Assembly (NCBI GenBank): GCA_001784175.1 | Contig: MFPR01000020.1 | Coordinates: 186,001-250,000 of the forward strand | Length of the DNA: 64,000 bases | Reading direction: 5' to 3' | DNA from: Candidatus Lindowbacteria bacterium RIFCSPLOWO2_12_FULL_62_27 | GTDB lineage: Bacteria; Lindowbacteria; 2-12-FULL-62-27 | Part shown: piece by piece, positions 59,072-64,000 of the stretch | How positions within the stretch are numbered: the stretch's first letter is position 1 | Layout of the letters: each line of letters starts with the position of its first letter | Notes under the pieces: generated by a model | The model's database searches: none | Told to the model about the DNA's origin: nothing | What the model saw: the letters and a program-made list of their open reading frames with translations, nothing else | Position numbers and translations under genes: made by a program

Positions 59072-60964
59072 GTGAAGGAAGAGGGAGAGGCGAGGAACCG
59101 GCCGGCGTCGGAGACGCCGGCACTTGGGGCGCCGGAGGCGCTGATCCGGAATTTCTGCATCATTGCGCACGTCGATCACGGCAAGTCGACGCTGGCCGAT
59201 CGCATCCTTGAAAAGACGGGCGCGGTGTCGAAGCAGAAAATGCGGGACCAGTTCATGGACCAGCTCGACATCGAGCGCGAGCGGGGGATCACGATCAAGG
59301 CGGCCGCGGCGCGTCTTCGCTACAGCGCGAGGGATGGGCGTGTCTACCAATTGAACCTGATCGACACGCCGGGCCACGTCGATTTTTCGTACGAGGTGTC
59401 GCGGAGCCTGGCGGCCTGCGAGGGTGCGGTCCTGGTGGTGGACGCGACGCAGGGCGTGGAGGCGCAGACCGTGTCGAATTTTTTCCTCGCCCGGGAAAAC
59501 GGCCTGACGATCCTCCCGGTCCTCAACAAGTGCGATCTCCCCCAGGCGGATCCCGCGCGGTCGGCCGGCCAGCTCAAGGAACTCGGCGTGGATACGAGGA
59601 ACCTTTTGAGAGTAAGCGCGAAGACCGGGTCGGGCGTGGATGATCTCTTGGAGCGCATCGTGCGTGTTTTTCCGAATCCGCGGCGGGCGCTGGAAGGGCA
59701 GGACATATTACAGGCGTTGATCTTCGATTCACACTACGACAATTTTCGCGGGGTACTGGCCTATGTGCGGATTTTCAGCGGGCGGTTGAAGGCGAACGAC
59801 CGCGTGCGGTTGATGGCGGCCGGGGTCGAGTCGGTGGTGACGGAGGTGGGAGTGTTTTCCCCGAGTCCCTTGCGCGTGGGCGGGCTGTCGACCGGCGAAG
59901 TCGGATACGTGGCGGGCGGCTGGAAGACGCTGACGGAGGTGGAGGTGGGCGACACGCTGACGCGCGCGGCCGGCGCCCGCGTGGAGGCGCTGCCGGGCTA
60001 CCGGCGGATCAAGCCGATGGTGTATGCGAGCCTGTTTGCGTCGGAGGGCGAGAACTACGAGGCGTTGAAGGTGGCGCTGGAGAAGCTGTCGCTGAATGAT
60101 TCAGCGCTGACGATCGAGCCGGAGGTTTCGGACGCGCTGGGCTTCGGCTTCAAATGCGGCTTTCTGGGTCTTCTTCACATGGAGATTGTGTCGGAGCGCC
60201 TGTCGCGGGAGCTTGGGATCGAGACGTTGCTCGCGACGCCGACCGTCGTGTACCGCGCGAAGGTCCGGTCGGGCGACGGCGTGGTGCGCTGGGAGGAGGT
60301 GCGGAGCGCGTCGGAGCTCCCGGGCTTGGACCGGCTGGAGGAGATAGAGGAGCCGCGGATCAAGTCTCTGATTTTCACGCCGACGGAGAGCGTCGGTCCG
60401 GTGATGCAGCTTCTGGACGAGCGGCGCGGGAAACTGCAGGAGATGAATTATCTGGACCCGCAGAAAGTGATATTGACGTATGATCTGCCACTGTCCGAAG
60501 TGATCACGGATTTTTACGACCGCCTGAAGTCTCTCACGCACGGGTTCGCGTCCTTCGACTATGAGCCGGCCGGCTACGCCGCCGCCGAGATGCGGAAGCT
60601 GGAGGTGCTGTTGAACGGCAAGGAGGTGGACGCGCTTTCGCTGATCGTCCACAAGGACGACGCCTACCGTGTCGCCAAGTCGGTGGCTCAGCGGCTGACC
60701 GAGTCGATCCCGCGCCAGCTTTTTGAAGTGGTGGTCCAGGTCGCGTCGAACGGGCGAATCATCGCAAGGGATACGATCCGGCCCATGCGGAAACACGTCA
60801 CGGCCAAGTGCTACGGCGGGGACATCACGCGCAAGCGGAAGCTCCTGGAGAAACAGAGAGAGGGCAAGAAGAAGATGAAGATGATCGGCGCCGTGGAGGT
60901 TCCCAAGGAGGCGTTCCTGTCGCTCATGCGGATCGGCCGGTCGGAACCGCCGGGTCGGGGTTGA
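59072..60964 (+). CDS. lepA: Elongation factor 4 (LepA)
   Basis: 630 residues. GTPase acting on the ribosome. IAHVDHGKSTLADRIL (G1, about 33), RGITIKAAA (G2), DTPGHVDFSYEVSRSLAACE (G3), NKCDLP (G4) and the LepA-specific C-terminus (ARDTIRPMRKHVTAKCYGGD, KRKLLEKQ) are present. The N-terminus is about 25 residues longer than E. coli LepA and hydrophilic. GTG start. Confidence 0.96.
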   Translation: MKEEGEARNRPASETPALGAPEALIRNFCIIAHVDHGKSTLADRILEKTGAVSKQKMRDQFMDQLDIERERGITIKAAAARLRYSARDGRVYQLNLIDTPGHVDFSYEVSRSLAACEGAVLVVDATQGVEAQTVSNFFLARENGLTILPVLNKCDLPQADPARSAGQLKELGVDTRNLLRVSAKTGSGVDDLLERIVRVFPNPRRALEGQDILQALIFDSHYDNFRGVLAYVRIFSGRLKANDRVRLMAAGVESVVTEVGVFSPSPLRVGGLSTGEVGYVAGGWKTLTEVEVGDTLTRAAGARVEALPGYRRIKPMVYASLFASEGENYEALKVALEKLSLNDSALTIEPEVSDALGFGFKCGFLGLLHMEIVSERLSRELGIETLLATPTVVYRAKVRSGDGVVRWEEVRSASELPGLDRLEEIEEPRIKSLIFTPTESVGPVMQLLDERRGKLQEMNYLDPQKVILTYDLPLSEVITDFYDRLKSLTHGFASFDYEPAGYAAAEMRKLEVLLNGKEVDALSLIVHKDDAYRVAKSVAQRLTESIPRQLFEVVVQVASNGRIIARDTIRPMRKHVTAKCYGGDITRKRKLLEKQREGKKKMKMIGAVEVPKEAFLSLMRIGRSEPPGRG

Positions 60965-62664
60965 TGATTCAGGGAGGCGGCGGCCGGCGGCTGTTCGACC
61001 CGTCGCTCAGAATTGGGATTGCGGCCTTCGGGGTGCTGGTGGGGTTTGCGTTCCTGTTCATCCGGCTTGGGTATCTCCAGCTCGGCCCGGAGTCGGACCG
61101 GCTGGCGAACGAGACCCGGCGCGTGTGGATGAACATGTTCGTTCAGCCGCAGCGAGGCCGGATCCTGGACCGCGAGGGCCGGATCCTCGCGGCGAGCATT
61201 GAATGCAAGTCGCTCTATGCGCATCCAACAAAAGTCAAAGAGAAGAACCGGCTGGCGCTACTCCTGGCGAAACATGAACTGGAGTCTTTGGAAGAGAGCC
61301 TGGAGCGGCTGTCGTCCAGGAGCGCGTTTGTGTGGTTGAGCCGGGGGATCGACAAGGAGCGGTGGGACAAGATCAAAGGGGAATTTGCGAAGATCGAAGG
61401 GATCGGCGCGCTGCCGGAATGGCGCCGGCGCTATCCGCTGGGCGCCGTGGGCGCCAACGTTCTCGGATTTGTCGGCGCGGACGGGCACGGACTTGCGGGC
61501 GTCGAATACACGATGGACGGCGAGCTGTCGGGAGAGCCGGGGAGCCTGAGGGTTGAGATCGGCGACCACGGGATGCCCGTGATCCGCGACGCGGCGGGCC
61601 GCGACAATCCGGTGTTCAAGGGCCGGGACGAGACGCTGACGATCGACGCGTACGTGCAGGAGGCGACGGACCAGGCGCTGTCGTCGACCGTGGAGCGTTT
61701 CGAAGCCGCCGGCGGGAGCGTGGTGGTGACGGACGCGCGCGGGGGAGAGATCCTGGCGATGGGATCGTATCCGACGTTCGATCCGAACCGTTTTACGGAG
61801 TATCATCCGGCGCAGTACCGGAACCTGGCCGTGAACGCGATGTTCGAGCCGGGCTCGACGTTCAAGATCGTGACGATTTCGGTTCTGTGCGCGGACCATC
61901 CGGCGGCGCTGGCGGACCATTATTTTTGCAATGGCTACATCAAGATTCCGGGCGTGCCGCACGGCATCCGGTGTTATGCGTCGCACGGGCCACTGACGTT
62001 CCGGACGGCCGTGGAGGCGTCGTGCAACGTGGGGATCATCCGTGCGGCCCAGCGTATTCCGCAGGAATCGTTCTACCGGGCGGTGCAATCCTTCGGATTC
62101 GGAATTCCCTCCGGCGTGGAATTGCCGGGAGAGGAGAAGGGCCTCTTGAGGAAGCCGTACCGGTGGTCGCTGTCGTCGCAGACATCGATGTCGATCGGTC
62201 ACGAAGTGGGTGTGACGAACCTGCAGATCGCGATGGCGATGGGGGCGATCGCGAACGGCGGGCGGCTGATGAAACCTGCGTTGATCCGCCGTCCCGGCGC
62301 CGGTCCCCGCCTGGTCCGGCAGGCGATGCGACCGGAAGTGGCGTACCAGGTTCGCGATTTTCTGGTTTCTGCCGTGGAAGGCGAGATGGGGACAGGGAAG
62401 AAGGCCAAAGTGCCGGGGGTGCGGGTGGGCGGCAAGACCGGCACGGCGATGGTGCCGGACCCGAAGGTTGGGGGGTATGATCCGAACCGTTTTATTTCCT
62501 CCTTTGTCGGCTTTTTTCCGGCCGAATCGCCGCGGTACGTGATTTCGGTGGTGATTCACGAGCCGGCCCCGGGCATCGGGCATTTCGGCGGAGATGTGGC
62601 GGCGCCCGCATTTTCGAAAGTGGGGACGGCGCTTCTCAAGCTGATCGTCCCGCCGCGGACATGA
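60964..62664 (+). CDS. ftsI: Penicillin-binding protein, FtsI/PBP2 type (class B)
   Basis: 566 residues. A monofunctional transpeptidase of cell division. An N-terminal anchor (IAAFGVLVGFAFLFIRLGYL, about 19-38) is followed by the dimerisation region (PQRGRILDREGRILA) and HLLGFVG-like VLGFVGADGHGLAGVEYTMD. Then come FEPGSTFK (SxxK, about 300), ASCN (SxN, about 356) and GGKTGTA (KTG, about 492). The VEYTMD spacing favours FtsI/SpoVD over PBP2 of elongation. It is outside the usual dcw cluster. The ATG overlaps the lepA stop by 1 bp. The symbol is tentative. Confidence 0.88.
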   Translation: MIQGGGGRRLFDPSLRIGIAAFGVLVGFAFLFIRLGYLQLGPESDRLANETRRVWMNMFVQPQRGRILDREGRILAASIECKSLYAHPTKVKEKNRLALLLAKHELESLEESLERLSSRSAFVWLSRGIDKERWDKIKGEFAKIEGIGALPEWRRRYPLGAVGANVLGFVGADGHGLAGVEYTMDGELSGEPGSLRVEIGDHGMPVIRDAAGRDNPVFKGRDETLTIDAYVQEATDQALSSTVERFEAAGGSVVVTDARGGEILAMGSYPTFDPNRFTEYHPAQYRNLAVNAMFEPGSTFKIVTISVLCADHPAALADHYFCNGYIKIPGVPHGIRCYASHGPLTFRTAVEASCNVGIIRAAQRIPQESFYRAVQSFGFGIPSGVELPGEEKGLLRKPYRWSLSSQTSMSIGHEVGVTNLQIAMAMGAIANGGRLMKPALIRRPGAGPRLVRQAMRPEVAYQVRDFLVSAVEGEMGTGKKAKVPGVRVGGKTGTAMVPDPKVGGYDPNRFISSFVGFFPAESPRYVISVVIHEPAPGIGHFGGDVAAPAFSKVGTALLKLIVPPRT

Positions 62665-64000
62665 GGCCGGGGAATACGGAGGCGCTCCGCCGGAACCATC
62701 CGGAGTTGCTGGCGCTGCTGGAACAGACCGCGCCGCTGACCACCGCGCATCTTGAGCCGAGCCGTCGCGGGCCGGAGACGCTCGTCTGGACGGACACCGG
62801 CGGCCGGCGGCGTTTTTTGCACAGCCAGGTCGATCCGGTCGAGGAGGCGCGGAAGCTGGCGGCGGCCGCGATTGCGCCGGGCATGACGCGCGCGCTGGTG
62901 GTCGGGCACGGCGCCGGCCACGAACTGCGCGCGCTCGCGGCCCGGGTGGGTGAAGTGTGGGTGCTGGCGGCGAACGCGCCGCTTCTGCGGCTCCTGTGCG
63001 ACCAAACGGATCTCTCGGACATTTTTTCCAATCCTGCCGTGCGCTGGATCTTTGGCCGGCCCTCGAACATGGCGCGGCAGATGGCGGAGTTGATGAAGGA
63101 TTTGTCCGGCCGGGAGGGCGAGATCGCCGTGGTGATCCATCCCCCGTTTGTGGAGACCGTCCCGGAGGAATTCTCGTCGGTGGTGGACGTCGTTCGAAAA
63201 ATTCAGAGCGGCCGGGAGACGGAGGAGGAGTTGCGGCCGGTGGCGGCCGGGAATTTCCGGCGGAACCTGCCGGCGCTGGCGGCTCCGGGCGTTTCGAGCC
63301 TGTTTGGTCTGGCGCGAGGCCGACCTGTGGTGGTGGCCGGCGCGGGGCCGTCGCTGGACGACGCGATCGAGCCGCTGCGGGGGTTGTATTCATTTGCGTA
63401 TCTCATCGCCGTGGACACGGTGGCGGAAGGGCTGGCGGAGATGGACATGCCCGCAGACCTGATCGTGAGTCTGGATCCGCGCCCGGATTCGATGATTCAT
63501 TTTCACTCCCGTGCGGACCGGCCGAGCCGCCCGGAGATTCTGGTGTTCACGCCGATCACGTATCCCGACATTGTGCGGGCATTTGAAGGCCGCCGGATGG
63601 TGGCCATTCCCCGGCGGCATTTTTTTTTGCATCCGATTGAAGCGGACCTGTCGTGCAAGGGTCTATTGCGGAGCGGTGGGAGCGTATCGATTCTGGCCGC
63701 ATCATTGGCCGCCGCGATGACGCCGGCCTATGTATGCCTGGCCGGTGTTGACTTTCAGGCGCGCCCGCGCCATTTGTACAGCCGCCTGTCATCGTATCTG
63801 CGTCGCGCGCGTGCGGAGTTGAGCCGGGTTTCGAGTTTCGAGAACGTCGAGCACGATTTTCTGTCCAAGGAACTTAGAAAAACGCCGACCCAGTCCACCG
63901 CGCCGAGGTTGGAGCATTACGCCTCGGATTTCCGGTTGATGCTGAGAGAAACGCCCGTGCCGTTCTACACGCTGGGCCCGTCCCTGGAAGGCGTGCGTCG
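62661..64000 (+). CDS. DUF115/MptE-like (Maf flagellin-modification type) protein, C-terminus beyond the right edge
   Basis: At least 446 residues, no stop before the edge. VVVAGAGPSLDDAIEPLRGL (about 222) then YLIAVDTVAEGLAEMDMPAD and LIVSLDPRPDS, followed by GGSVSILAASLAAAM and CLAGVDF, define the 6-hydroxymethylpterin pyrophosphokinase MptE-like (DUF115) domain. That domain is found in Maf motility accessory factors that add nonulosonic acids to flagellin. The ATG overlaps the ftsI stop (ATGA). Role in flagellin glycosylation is likely given the flagellar genes in the window, but no sialic-acid-like pathway is in view. Confidence 0.82.
   Translation, partial: MRPGNTEALRRNHPELLALLEQTAPLTTAHLEPSRRGPETLVWTDTGGRRRFLHSQVDPVEEARKLAAAAIAPGMTRALVVGHGAGHELRALAARVGEVWVLAANAPLLRLLCDQTDLSDIFSNPAVRWIFGRPSNMARQMAELMKDLSGREGEIAVVIHPPFVETVPEEFSSVVDVVRKIQSGRETEEELRPVAAGNFRRNLPALAAPGVSSLFGLARGRPVVVAGAGPSLDDAIEPLRGLYSFAYLIAVDTVAEGLAEMDMPADLIVSLDPRPDSMIHFHSRADRPSRPEILVFTPITYPDIVRAFEGRRMVAIPRRHFFLHPIEADLSCKGLLRSGGSVSILAASLAAAMTPAYVCLAGVDFQARPRHLYSRLSSYLRRARAELSRVSSFENVEHDFLSKELRKTPTQSTAPRLEHYASDFRLMLRETPVPFYTLGPSLEGVR

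Noticed and set aside
61258-63393. Minus-strand ORF of 711 residues
   Set aside because: Antisense to ftsI and the DUF115 gene; Arg/Pro-rich shadow.

Overview
The window is one compact, GC-rich bacterial chromosome segment with about 55 genes, mostly packed end to end with 1-11 bp overlaps. No rRNA, tRNA or CRISPR is visible. The organism is Gram-negative and flagellated: it has the P-ring and L-ring genes flgI and flgH, the rod genes flgF and flgG, an HlyD-type adaptor and diderm-type penicillin-binding proteins. It uses the glyoxylate shunt. I cannot name the phylum from sequence alone; the mix of conserved core genes and unfamiliar secreted proteins fits an uncultivated lineage. A striking property is that many operon-head genes have a sigma70-like promoter whose -10 box ends only 6-11 bp before the start codon, most often 9 bp. 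This implies that leaderless mRNAs are common here, and I used it to choose several start codons.

Layout. 1-2.4 kb: a minus-strand operon of two unrecognised proteins around an HlyD-like adaptor. 2.5-5.2 kb: a membrane TPR protein, peptide deformylase and HtpX. 5.2-7.2 kb: a ketosynthase plus methyltransferase pair. 7.3-10.3 kb: two coupled secreted proteins of unknown function behind a promoter-like element whose spacer is a GACA tetranucleotide repeat. 10.4-12.6 kb: a DUF4258/DUF2283 pair and an intact IS1182-type insertion sequence. 12.7-19 kb: TPR proteins, a TANGO2/NRDE protein, a half-size EamA transporter, a Crp/Fnr regulator and a secreted starch-module/amidohydrolase fusion. 19-27.7 kb: a PBP1-type peptidoglycan synthase, then malate synthase, isocitrate lyase, a secreted hydrolase and a transglutaminase-like lipoprotein.

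27.7-32.2 kb: an HD-GYP protein, parB, parA, a parS-like palindrome, rsmG and a methyltransferase. Much of this stretch is AT-rich relative to its surroundings, and it suggests proximity to the replication origin, although no dnaA is present. 32.2-37.5 kb: BipA/TypA, a DUF4438 protein, a secreted phosphatase-fold protein, a small winged-helix-like ORF and a ParE-type toxin-antitoxin pair. 37.6-45.2 kb: NAD synthetase, converging on a murA-flgF-flgG-flgA-flgH-flgI-flgJ operon. 45.3-46.4 kb: an unusually short Rho preceded by a putative leader ORF. 46.4-49.2 kb: a duplicated prmC tail with a MITE-like insertion, then the rpmE-prfA-prmC operon. 49.3-55.2 kb: pdxJ-glmS-mnmE-mnmG. 55.2-64 kb: an L,D-transpeptidase-like protein, moeA, a glycosyltransferase, a polyprenyl diphosphate synthase, and lepA-ftsI followed by a DUF115/Maf-type gene that runs off the right edge.

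Interspersed GC-rich palindromic repeats of one family occur seven times. Several are translated as protein ends or signal peptides. No single locus is proven to be a new system. The best candidates for follow-up are the repeat-controlled secreted pair (7.26-10.3 kb), the widespread leaderless promoters, the short Rho with its leader ORF, and the parA/parB dual-coding overlap.
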